DNA of 8,424 nt, taken from the NCBI GenBank assembly GCA_002454845.1, contig DKJQ01000352.1, forward strand, positions 1 through 8,424, written 5' to 3'. The position numbers were made by a program, and so were the translations under genes. The DNA is from Ignavibacteria bacterium UBA6688 (GTDB taxonomy: Bacteria > Bacteroidota > Ignavibacteria > UBA10030). Below are positions 1 to 6,046 of the stretch, in pieces; positions within the stretch are counted from its first letter, which is position 1; every line of letters begins with the position of its first letter. The notes beneath the pieces were generated by a model. That model was not told the origin of the DNA, ran no database searches, and saw nothing but the letters and a program-made list of their open reading frames with translations.

Positions 1-10
1 CAGTTGACGG

Positions 11-45
11 GGCGAAATCCCGTTCGTTTTTTGAGCGGGACCCCC
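11..45 (+). repeat. Hairpin repeat unit 1 (imperfect palindrome, T-rich loop)
   Basis: A seven-pair stem, TCCCGTT (18-24) with AGCGGGA (34-40) including one G-T wobble, encloses a loop containing six T. It begins with GGCGAAATCCCG, which recurs almost unchanged at 127-138 and 242-253. It is the first of about six related elements in the left end of the window. Function unknown; the loop and the T run are on the + strand in every copy. Confidence 0.7.
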
Positions 46-53
46 GTCCAAGA

Positions 54-85
54 AACGCCCCCTTCTTGGGGGCGTTCGCATTTTT
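54..85 (+). terminator. Intrinsic (rho-independent) terminator
   Basis: A perfect nine-pair GC-rich stem, AACGCCCCC (54-62) with GGGGGCGTT (68-76), closes a five-base loop TTCTT. It is followed by CGCA and a run of five T. The T run lies on the + side, so this should end a transcript entering from a gene left of the window. Its stem sequence differs from the TCCCG-type hairpins around it. The four bases between stem and T run make it slightly less than ideal. Confidence 0.75.
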
Positions 86-126
86 ATTGGGACGAGTAGG
101 AATGGAATTCAAGTTGAGGCGTTTTT

Positions 127-162
127 GGCGAAGTCCCGACACGTTTTTAGTCGGGATCCTGC
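127..162 (+). repeat. Hairpin repeat unit 2
   Basis: The stem is a perfect seven-pair match of TCCCGAC (134-140) with GTCGGGA (150-156), around a loop containing TTTTT. The left flank GGCGAA and the right flank CGGGATCCTGC are shared with unit 3, so similarity extends beyond the stem. Base changes in the stem relative to units 1 and 3 occur on both arms together, which suggests selection on the fold. Confidence 0.75.
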
Positions 163-165
163 TTG

Positions 166-186
166 CCCGCCATGCTTTTTGGCCGG
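166..186 (+). repeat. Hairpin repeat unit, degraded copy
   Basis: CCCGCCATGCTTT at 166-178 matches CCCGTCATGCTTT of the unit at 298-330 in 12 of 13 positions. It ends in GGCCGG, which pairs only partly with the left arm. I read it as a decayed member of the same family, placed directly after unit 2. Confidence 0.45.
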
Positions 187-190
187 TTTA

Positions 191-216
191 CCCGCCGTAG
201 CGCTTTTTGCGAAGGG
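191..216 (+). repeat. Hairpin repeat unit, divergent copy
   Basis: CCC (191-193) pairs with GGG (214-216), and an inner CGC (201-203) pairs with GCG (209-211) around a loop of five T. Position, orientation and T-rich loop match the neighbouring units, but the stem is broken by an internal mismatch region. Membership of the family is an inference. Confidence 0.4.
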
Positions 217-241
217 AGGCCCCCGCCCTGCCGAGATGTTC

Positions 242-278
242 GCCGAAATCCCGTTACGCTTCTAGACGGGATCCTGCC
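242..278 (+). repeat. Hairpin repeat unit 3
   Basis: The stem is a perfect seven-pair match of ATCCCGT (248-254) with ACGGGAT (266-272). The flanks CCGAA on the left and CCTGCC on the right match unit 2. A small extra palindrome, CTGCC-T-GGCAG (274-284), abuts its right edge and is followed by a run of seven T at 291-297. Confidence 0.75.
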
Positions 279-297
279 TGGCAGCCTGAGTTTTTTT

Positions 298-330
298 CCG
301 AATCCCGTCATGCTTTCGGGTGGGATTCTG
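298..330 (+). repeat. Hairpin repeat unit 4
   Basis: The stem is a perfect seven-pair match of GAATCCC (300-306) with GGGATTC (322-328). Compared with unit 3 the right flank is GGGATTCTG instead of GGGATCCTG, and the matching A on the left arm keeps the pairing. This is the last clear copy of the cluster. Confidence 0.7.
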
Positions 331-353
331 TTTCTCCCCCGCGCGGTTGGTCG

Positions 354-391
354 GGGCCCCCGCTACTCGAGAAGGGCCCTTTCTGTTTTTT
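354..391 (+). terminator. Possible weak terminator or stem-loop
   Basis: GGGCCC occurs at 354-359 and again at 374-379, and the two copies can pair around a 14-base loop. The second copy lies inside a ten-base palindrome, AAGGGCCCTT (372-381). A run of six T follows at 386-391. This resembles a terminator, but the loop is long and the T run starts seven bases after the stem, so the call is tentative. Confidence 0.25.
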
Positions 392-430
392 GGAGTGGGG
401 TGGCAGTGCCATCCTACGTTTATCTCATGA

Positions 431-458
431 TTGACAAAAAACGGAAACATGATATAGG
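431..458 (+). promoter_or_regulatory. Candidate housekeeping promoter, distal
   Basis: A consensus -35 box TTGACA (431-436) is followed after 16 bases by TATAGG (453-458), which matches four of six positions of the -10 consensus. A transcript from here would carry a leader of roughly 340 bases before the sigma factor gene. The call rests on sequence match alone, and the -10 preferences of this lineage may differ. Confidence 0.3.
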
Positions 459-540
459 GCGCATCCTCCTTCTCGAGCGGAGGTTCAACGAGCATGTTGC
501 AGGCCCTGCGTCATTCAATGAGACAGCGTCAGAACCGGCG

Positions 541-576
541 ACATTCCGATACACATTCCGAGTTATGACAAGTCAT
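541..576. promoter_or_regulatory. Candidate operator: direct repeat plus dyad
   Basis: ACATTCCGA occurs twice with a 12-base period (541-549 and 553-561). Immediately after it comes the perfect dyad ATGAC-AA-GTCAT (565-576). Two repeated motifs beside a dyad in an otherwise unstructured leader resemble a regulator binding site. No regulator can be named, and short repeats of this size can arise by chance. Confidence 0.25.
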
Positions 577-746
577 CTCGAAGAGGTCAACGAAGGGAGC
601 GACGTCAAAGTGAACTTTTTCGCCCGAAGATTGTGAGAAGCGATGACGGCAATTGCGGTGAATCAACCGACGCTCTAGAAGTTCTTTTAGTCGAGAGGTG
701 TGCTCGTGAATCGAACGAGAAGAAGAGAACGAGACGTACTCTCAAG

Positions 747-775
747 TTGACTTTGCCTCGCGAATTCTCTATGTT
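747..775 (+). promoter_or_regulatory. Candidate promoter of the sigma factor gene
   Basis: TTGACT (747-752) and TATGTT (770-775) are separated by exactly 17 bases, and each matches the sigma-70-type consensus at five and four positions respectively. Transcription would begin near 782, leaving about 20 bases before the ATG at 803, which fits a short leader. An autoregulated ECF-type promoter could also exist in the region, but I cannot recognise one. Confidence 0.4.
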
Positions 776-802
776 TTTCTTCCAAGCTGGTTCCCGTCAC
801 CG

Positions 803-1408
803 ATGGCTCCCGAGCTATCCAACCCGTCGCCGCAAGTGATTTCGACTCGTGAGCGCCTATCAATTGAGCGGATCAATCAGGGCGATGAGAAGGCCTTTGA
901 AGAACTGGTTCGTGCGTATGCCGCCAGGTTGATTCGATTTGCCATCCACATCACCAGGTCGAATGAGGTTGCCAAAGACCTGGTGCAAGAGGTTTTCTGC
1001 CATGTTTGGGAGAACCGCTCGCGCTGGAAGCCAGAACACACTGTCTTATCCTATCTTTATGCGGCCACACGCAATCAGGCGATAGGCTATCTCCGTCACA
1101 AGCGATTTGAAACCCCGTGGAATGATGACGTCGAATTGATTGCGGAAGAAGTTCCTTCGGCTGATGAACAGGTCCATGCAACTGATTTTTCCAAGGCTGT
1201 TGAGGAAGCGATTGAGGATCTTCCGGACCGATGCCGCATCATCTTTCGACTCCATCGTGAGGATGGCCTGACGTACGAAGAAATTGGCTGTGCCCTGCAA
1301 ATCTCCCAGAAGACAGTAAAAGCCCAGATATCCAGGGCGATGAAGATCCTCCGAATCAAGCTCTCTTATTTTTTTGCGCTCTTGCCCTTCTTGAATCTTC
1401 CCGATTAG
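803..1408 (+). CDS. ECF-type RNA polymerase sigma factor (Bacteroidota type)
   Basis: This 201-residue protein is an extracytoplasmic-function sigma factor that directs RNA polymerase to a small set of promoters. Region 2 covers about residues 27-101 and includes the core-binding stretch DLVQEVFCHVWENR (59-72) and the promoter-melting segment YLYAATRNQAIGYLR (84-98). Region 4 covers about 131-185, with LPDRCRIIF (139-147) leading into a helix-turn-helix (155-182, TYEEIGCALQIS then KTVKAQISRA) that should bind the -35 element. A hydrophobic tail (LSYFFALLPFL) ends the protein, as is common in this family. The ATG at 803 lacks a clear Shine-Dalgarno; an in-frame GTG at 836 is a possible alternative that removes only the unstructured N-terminus. 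The next gene encodes the matching anti-sigma factor, so its activity is probably held until a surface signal arrives. Confidence 0.93.
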   Translation: MAPELSNPSPQVISTRERLSIERINQGDEKAFEELVRAYAARLIRFAIHITRSNEVAKDLVQEVFCHVWENRSRWKPEHTVLSYLYAATRNQAIGYLRHKRFETPWNDDVELIAEEVPSADEQVHATDFSKAVEEAIEDLPDRCRIIFRLHREDGLTYEEIGCALQISQKTVKAQISRAMKILRIKLSYFFALLPFLNLPD

Positions 1409-1587
1409 CCTGTTTTTCTGCACAAACCCCACAAAGTCGCAGTAACAGCATCTATTCTCGCATGTTCTCGGCGAGGCGTCCTTGAGGTTTGTTCCGGAAG
1501 GATTTAGGCCTCTTTGATCTCTTGTGCGTACTTCATGTAGCGGGGCGATGAAGTGCCTTGCTCAGAGAACGAGTCACTTGGGGGAAC
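1409..1587. other. Intergenic gap between sigma and anti-sigma genes
   Basis: The gap is 179 bases long and has no coding sign. It holds an eight-base palindrome TTCCGGAA (1492-1499) and a small CTCGGCGAG palindrome near 1468. No terminator with a T run after a stem is visible, so read-through from the sigma gene into the anti-sigma gene is plausible. Confidence 0.4.
1580..1585 (+). promoter_or_regulatory. Ribosome binding site of the anti-sigma gene
   Basis: The purine run GGGGGA lies two bases before the ATG at 1588 and eleven before the ATG at 1597. Neither spacing is ideal, so the site does not settle which start is used. Confidence 0.35.
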
Positions 1588-2637
1588 ATGGAAACTATGA
1601 ATAACGACATCCCGTACGAGTTGCTCAGCCAATACTTCGCCGGAGAGTGCAGCCCGGAGGAAAAGCGACGAGTGGAAGATTGGATCCACGAGGATCCTGC
1701 TCATGAGCGGACAGTCGAGCAACTCCATAGAGTCTGGACCGAGGCAGGGAAACATCGCAACGTTATTGATGTCGATGCCTTCTGGCGCGGTGTTGAACTC
1801 AGAACGATCATGCCTCAGAAATCGCTCCTTGGTTCGCTTACTGGAAAGTATCGACGGGGTCCATCCACCTTCAATTATGTGCTCCGGATTGCTGCCGTTG
1901 TTGTTTTGTCCGTGGCCATTCCCTACCTCGTTTATTGGATGAACCAGTCGGATGCATCGATTGCAACAGCAGCCTTGATGAGAGAGGTTTCCACCGGCAA
2001 CGGAGAGCGGGCACAGTTTCGGTTCAGCGATGGAACGCTGGTTTGGCTGAATGTCGCGAGTACCATGCGATTTGCAGGATCATTCTCCGGCGACTCCCGG
2101 GAGGTGTATCTTGAAGGTGAAGCTTTCTTCGATGTGGCCCGCAACGAGTCGATGCCTTTTGTCGTGAACACTCAGACGGCAACTGTCGAAGTTTTGGGTA
2201 CCGAGTTCGATGTGCACGCGCGGGCAGATGAAAAACAAATCGACGTGGTCGTGGCAGACGGAAGCGTGCTGCTTCGGAGGCGTGGGTCAGGATCGGCGGA
2301 AAACGTGGTTTTGACGAAGGGATTTCAGTCGAGCCTCACGGAGAACGGGGTCATTACCCCGGCGCGTCCGGTGAACGTGGAGAGCTATACAGGCTGGGTG
2401 AACGGGCGTCTGGTTTTCGATCGCAGGCCGATCGAACTTGCTCTCAAGGACCTCGAGCGATGGTACGGGCTGCGGTGTCGCCTTGAAGGAAACGGCTTGC
2501 GAGAGTCATTGAATCTCACTGCAACGTTTGAGAATGAGCCGCTTGAAGAAGTGCTGCATACGATCGCTGTGACAACGAACTTGATCGTCGAACAAAAAGG
2601 GAACGAGTTTGTTTTCTCCTCAAACAAGAAGCGTTGA
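1588..2637 (+). CDS. FecR-family anti-sigma factor (periplasmic signal receiver)
   Basis: This inner-membrane regulator of about 349 residues should bind the preceding sigma factor in the cytoplasm and receive a signal from the outer-membrane transporter in the periplasm. The N-terminal cytoplasmic part carries YELLSQYFAGECSPEEKRR and a helical segment typical of these proteins. One membrane helix (about residues 96-118, core LRIAAVVVLSVAIPYLVYW) follows. The periplasmic FecR domain spans about 132-227, with recognisable FSDGTLVWLN, REVYLEGEAFFDV and VEVLGTEFDV motifs. A C-terminal domain of the DUF4974 type (about 273-349, VFDRRPIELALKDLERWYG) is the likely contact for the STN domain of SusC. 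Start choice: ATG 1588 or ATG 1597 (MNNDIPYE) are both plausible; an upstream TTG at 1558 is less likely. It sits 108 bases before susC. Confidence 0.92.
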   Translation: METMNNDIPYELLSQYFAGECSPEEKRRVEDWIHEDPAHERTVEQLHRVWTEAGKHRNVIDVDAFWRGVELRTIMPQKSLLGSLTGKYRRGPSTFNYVLRIAAVVVLSVAIPYLVYWMNQSDASIATAALMREVSTGNGERAQFRFSDGTLVWLNVASTMRFAGSFSGDSREVYLEGEAFFDVARNESMPFVVNTQTATVEVLGTEFDVHARADEKQIDVVVADGSVLLRRRGSGSAENVVLTKGFQSSLTENGVITPARPVNVESYTGWVNGRLVFDRRPIELALKDLERWYGLRCRLEGNGLRESLNLTATFENEPLEEVLHTIAVTTNLIVEQKGNEFVFSSNKKR

Positions 2638-2651
2638 ACGTGGCGGAGAGG

Positions 2652-2706
2652 TTGACCGAAGGTACAGGCAAGCGGCCGACCGTGCAGAGGGCAGGTCATC
2701 GGTCAA
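2652..2706 (+). repeat. Inverted repeat between the anti-sigma and SusC genes
   Basis: TTGACCGA (2652-2659) and TCGGTCAA (2699-2706) are perfect eight-base complements separated by 39 bases. The interval contains another GACCG and a GGTC that could extend the folding. The structure would form in the transcript just upstream of the susC ribosome binding site without covering it. It might adjust expression of the abundant transporter relative to the regulators, but this is inference. Confidence 0.35.
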
Positions 2707-2731
2707 TCAACTAACCAACTACGAGTTCATC

Positions 2732-2737
2732 GGAGGG
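2732..2737 (+). promoter_or_regulatory. Ribosome binding site of the SusC gene
   Basis: GGAGGG lies eight bases before the ATG at 2746. It is a strong Shine-Dalgarno match and fixes the start, which also gives a proper signal peptide. Confidence 0.8.
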
Positions 2738-2745
2738 ACCATCTT

Positions 2746-5700
2746 ATGAAATCAAATTGGTGCCGCCCAGGGATCGGTTGTGTTTTTGCTGTCATTCTGG
2801 CTGCGACGCTCTCGTGGTCACAGGAGTCATATCCGACAAGGCGTGGGTATGCAGTGCAAGCGTCGAAATCGGTCGATTCACCGATGCAGAGGCGCGGCGC
2901 CAATGCGGCCGCGCCATTGCTCCAGCGCATCTCTATTCAGGTTGTTCAGCTGCCGTTGGAAGAGGTCCTGCGCGAGGTCGCTGCACGCGGGAATGTCCGT
3001 ATCTCGTACAGCAACAACGTCGTGCCCGTCCAACGTCGGGTAAGTATGAACCTCCCGGAAACGACCGTCGGGGAAGCGTTACTTGCCGCGCTGCAAGGGA
3101 CGAATGTGGAGTTTTCCGTCCGCTCGTCCGGACAAATTGCCCTCGTTCAGAGGGAGAGGATGGAGCAAGAGACGGGGTCTATCATCGGCAAAGTATCCGA
3201 TGCGAGGACGGGGATGCCATTACTGGGAGCTAACGTGTTCATTCAGGGCACAACCCTGGGAGCTGCTTCCGATTCTGAAGGTGACTACCTGATTGAACGC
3301 GTTCCCCCAGGGAATTATACACTACAGGTCAGATTCCTGGGATACCGAAGGGCAACAAAAGAAGTGAGAATCGTGGTAGGGGAGCAATCAAAAAACGACT
3401 TTGCCCTTGAGCAAACGGCGTTGGATATGGATGAGGTGGTAGTCACAGGTACTTCGGCGGTCGCCGCTAAACGGGAGCAAGGCAGCTCCATTTCTACCGT
3501 CGGTGCCAGGGATCTTGAATTCGTCGCGGCGTCCTCGATTGACCGGGCCCTCTCTGGAAAATTTTCCGGGGCGCTCATTCAGCAAAACTCAGGCAACCCC
3601 GGGGGTGGAGTCACGGTTATCCTTCGCGGCTCGCATTCGGTGCTGGGGGATGTGACCCCTCTTTACATCATCGATGGTGTCATCGTGAACAACGATGCGA
3701 CCCAGATCATCGATATTGGGGGTGACACTCAAAACCGGTTGGTCGATATCAACATGAACGATATCGATCGCATCGAAATCGTCAAAGGCGCGGCCGCCGC
3801 GGCATTGTATGGCTCCCGCGCCAATAATGGTGTGATACAGATGTTCACAAAGCAAGGGGTGTATGGCGAGCAACCACGCATCACGTTTGCGACGAGCATC
3901 GGAATGGATGTCGTGCGCAGGACGCTGGAGGTGAATACGTATCCTTTCGATGCAGACGGCAACCCCGTCAATCGTTATGATTGGCAGGACTATATTTTTC
4001 GCGATGCACTCGGAACGCAACAAAGCCTATCGATCTCCGGCGGCGTTGCGCGCACCCGTTATTTCGTATCCGGATCATATCTGAATAACCAGGGTGTCGT
4101 CCGCGGATCTTCGTTTGAAAGATACGGTGCCCGTGCAAAAGTGGATCAGGACCTCGGGACGTGGGCAACTCTTACCGTCGGTGCCAACTATAGTCTGAGC
4201 AGAAGTCAGGATATTCCCAATGGCGGTCTGGGCTCGGATTATGGCTGTCTGACAAGTTTCCTCTATGGGCCAAACAGTATCGATCCTCGCCCTGATCCGA
4301 CGACCGGTCAATATCCGGGGGCCGCGGAAGGTGTGAACCAGAACAACCCAGTGGAGACAATCGACAAATTCAATTTTCGTCAGTGGACCGATCGTTTCAT
4401 CGGGAATGCCAACCTGACCGTTTTTCTCCTCCCCGGGCTCAGCGTCGAATCGATCCTTGGTTACGATACGTACACTGGAAATGGGATCAGTTTCATTCCG
4501 ATTGGCACGAATACGATCGGTGTTGCCAACGGATCGTCCCGGAGAGTCGTCCGGGAAGTGCGTCAGATGAACTGGGACGTGAACGTGCGTTATCAAACTC
4601 AATTGCATGAGCTCGTGAAATCGACAACCCTGTTGGGGAGCACGTACCAAACCCAAAATGTGTCCAGTCTGACGGGTTCGTCGACCGTGCTCAGCCCGAT
4701 CGCTCAACTCGTCACAGCCGGAAGTACGCAGTCGATGGGTGAATTCCGCAGTGACCTGCTGATCGTCGGTTTCTTTGTTCAGCAAACATTGGGTATCGAC
4801 AACCGGTATTTCTTGACAGCTGCTGGTCGCGTCGATGCAAGTTCCGTATTCGGAGAGAACGACCGATGGCAATTCTATCCCAAGGCGACCGGGTCTTACC
4901 TTCTTTCTGAAGAGGCATTCTGGAAAAACTTAGGTCTCACCGAATACGTTCCGACGTTCAAACTGCGAGCGTCATTTGGATATGGAGGTGGCCTGACCGC
5001 CATTGGATCATATGAGCGATACACGACATTCAGCCCGGTCTCATGGAGTAACTTGCCTGGCCTCAACCCAACGACACAGCTTGGCGCCGTGGACATCAAG
5101 CCGGAGCGCCAACGAGAGATTGAAGTCGGTACTGACCTCAGCCTCTTCAATGATCGCTTGGGCATTGAGTTCAGTTACTATACTCAACACACAACGGACC
5201 TCCTGCTGCAGCGCACGACGGCACCGACTTCGGGGTATTTGCGCCAGCTGCAGAATGTCGGTACGCTTGATAATGAAGGAGTTGAACTCCTTGTCCGTGG
5301 AGTGTTGGCACAGTATCGCGATTTTCGCTGGACGTCGACCCTCATCTATTCTGCCAATCGGAACAAAGTAGATGATATCGAAGGGGGGAGGCTCTATGTC
5401 CCCAATGGATGGAATGTGGCTGCGGCGATGAATGGTCAACCCCTGGGTGTGTTCTACGGGAGGGCTTATGAGCGTGAGGCCGATGGATCCATCAAGGTTG
5501 TTGATGGGATACCCCAAATGGCAGTCGCGACGAAGATCATCGGCGACCCGAACCCAGATTTCACGGCATCACTCATCAACGAGTTCGAGATCGCAGCGCG
5601 TTGGACCGCGAGAATCCAACTCGATGCTATCTATGGAAACGATGTGCTCAACTGGACGAATCGTGTGGGGAATGCAAGCAACTATGGCGTTCTGAAGGGT

Positions 5701-6018
5701 TATGAGGCCGAGCTGAGAGGAGAAGTGCCGAAGGGTTACAACGATGCCATGTACAAGATCTTCGAACACTTCGTGGAAGACGGTTCTTTTCTCAAGGTTC
5801 GTGAATTAGCGTTGAGCTATTCTTTTAAGCCTGGAACGTTGGGATTTCGCAGTATGCGCATCAGCCTCATCGGTCGCAACCTGCTTTCGATTGACAACTA
5901 CAGTGGATACGATCCAGAGGTGAACATCGGCGGCTCCCGAACCGGAATACGTTCGTTCGATTTTGCGGAGGTTCCCATTCCAAGTAGTTTCGTATTCAGT
6001 CTGAACTTTGCTTGGTGA
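2746..6018 (+). CDS. SusC/RagA-like TonB-dependent transporter with STN signalling domain
   Basis: This 1090-residue outer-membrane transporter should import a substrate delivered by the neighbouring SusD-like protein, using energy from TonB. A signal peptide (about 1-25, ending LSWS-Q) is followed by an STN domain (about 62-133, starting ISIQVVQLPLEEVLREVA) that in FecA-type transducers passes the signal to a FecR protein. A carboxypeptidase-regulatory-like domain comes next (about 144-225, GSIIGKVSDARTG to NDFALEQ). DMDEVVVTG (227-235) fits the TonB-box position. The plug covers about 245-371 and contains the SusC hallmark RIEIVKGAAAAALYGSRANN (342-361). The rest is a 22-stranded-type barrel ending in an aromatic residue (FSLNFAW). 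Length is normal for the family. The gene ends 28 bases before susD, so the two are cotranscribed. The substrate, whether glycan, peptide or chelate, cannot be told. Confidence 0.96.
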   Translation: MKSNWCRPGIGCVFAVILAATLSWSQESYPTRRGYAVQASKSVDSPMQRRGANAAAPLLQRISIQVVQLPLEEVLREVAARGNVRISYSNNVVPVQRRVSMNLPETTVGEALLAALQGTNVEFSVRSSGQIALVQRERMEQETGSIIGKVSDARTGMPLLGANVFIQGTTLGAASDSEGDYLIERVPPGNYTLQVRFLGYRRATKEVRIVVGEQSKNDFALEQTALDMDEVVVTGTSAVAAKREQGSSISTVGARDLEFVAASSIDRALSGKFSGALIQQNSGNPGGGVTVILRGSHSVLGDVTPLYIIDGVIVNNDATQIIDIGGDTQNRLVDINMNDIDRIEIVKGAAAAALYGSRANNGVIQMFTKQGVYGEQPRITFATSIGMDVVRRTLEVNTYPFDADGNPVNRYDWQDYIFRDALGTQQSLSISGGVARTRYFVSGSYLNNQGVVRGSSFERYGARAKVDQDLGTWATLTVGANYSLSRSQDIPNGGLGSDYGCLTSFLYGPNSIDPRPDPTTGQYPGAAEGVNQNNPVETIDKFNFRQWTDRFIGNANLTVFLLPGLSVESILGYDTYTGNGISFIPIGTNTIGVANGSSRRVVREVRQMNWDVNVRYQTQLHELVKSTTLLGSTYQTQNVSSLTGSSTVLSPIAQLVTAGSTQSMGEFRSDLLIVGFFVQQTLGIDNRYFLTAAGRVDASSVFGENDRWQFYPKATGSYLLSEEAFWKNLGLTEYVPTFKLRASFGYGGGLTAIGSYERYTTFSPVSWSNLPGLNPTTQLGAVDIKPERQREIEVGTDLSLFNDRLGIEFSYYTQHTTDLLLQRTTAPTSGYLRQLQNVGTLDNEGVELLVRGVLAQYRDFRWTSTLIYSANRNKVDDIEGGRLYVPNGWNVAAAMNGQPLGVFYGRAYEREADGSIKVVDGIPQMAVATKIIGDPNPDFTASLINEFEIAARWTARIQLDAIYGNDVLNWTNRVGNASNYGVLKGYEAELRGEVPKGYNDAMYKIFEHFVEDGSFLKVRELALSYSFKPGTLGFRSMRISLIGRNLLSIDNYSGYDPEVNIGGSRTGIRSFDFAEVPIPSSFVFSLNFAW

Positions 6019-6033
6019 ACGATTCAACGTATC

Positions 6034-6038
6034 GGAGG
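6034..6038 (+). promoter_or_regulatory. Ribosome binding site of the SusD gene
   Basis: GGAGG lies eight bases before the ATG at 6047. The context TCGGAGG is identical to that before susC, and the spacing is the same. Confidence 0.8.
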
Positions 6039-6046
6039 TCTAGACT

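Larger units (their letters stand above)
331..802. other. Gene-free leader upstream of the sigma factor operon
   Basis: I see no convincing gene in this stretch. The open frames that cross it run through the hairpin repeats, lack ribosome binding sites, and give low-complexity products with no recognisable domain. It contains two promoter-like sequences (431-458 and 747-775), a nine-base direct repeat (541-549 and 553-561) and a perfect short dyad (565-576). These suggest regulated transcription of the downstream sigma factor gene. Confidence 0.5.

Noticed and set aside
11..330. CRISPR array
   Set aside because: The repeated units are palindromic and only loosely alike, the intervals between them vary from almost none to over 80 bases, and no cas gene is present.
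163..636. Open frame of 157 codons at the left end
   Set aside because: It runs through several hairpin repeats, which explains its repeated NPV-x-LxGIL phrases. It has no ribosome binding site and no recognisable domain.
633..839. Open frame of 68 codons ending inside the sigma factor gene
   Set aside because: It overlaps the start of a well-supported gene in another frame, lacks a ribosome binding site, and has a composition rich in Arg and Lys without any domain.
1558..1587. TTG start extending the anti-sigma factor by ten residues
   Set aside because: The extension has no family-like sequence and lacks a proper ribosome binding site, while ATG codons at 1588 and 1597 give the usual N-terminus.
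4075..4872. 265-codon open frame on the minus strand inside the SusC gene
   Set aside because: It is the antisense shadow of a conserved barrel-coding region and shows no recognisable protein family or start signal.
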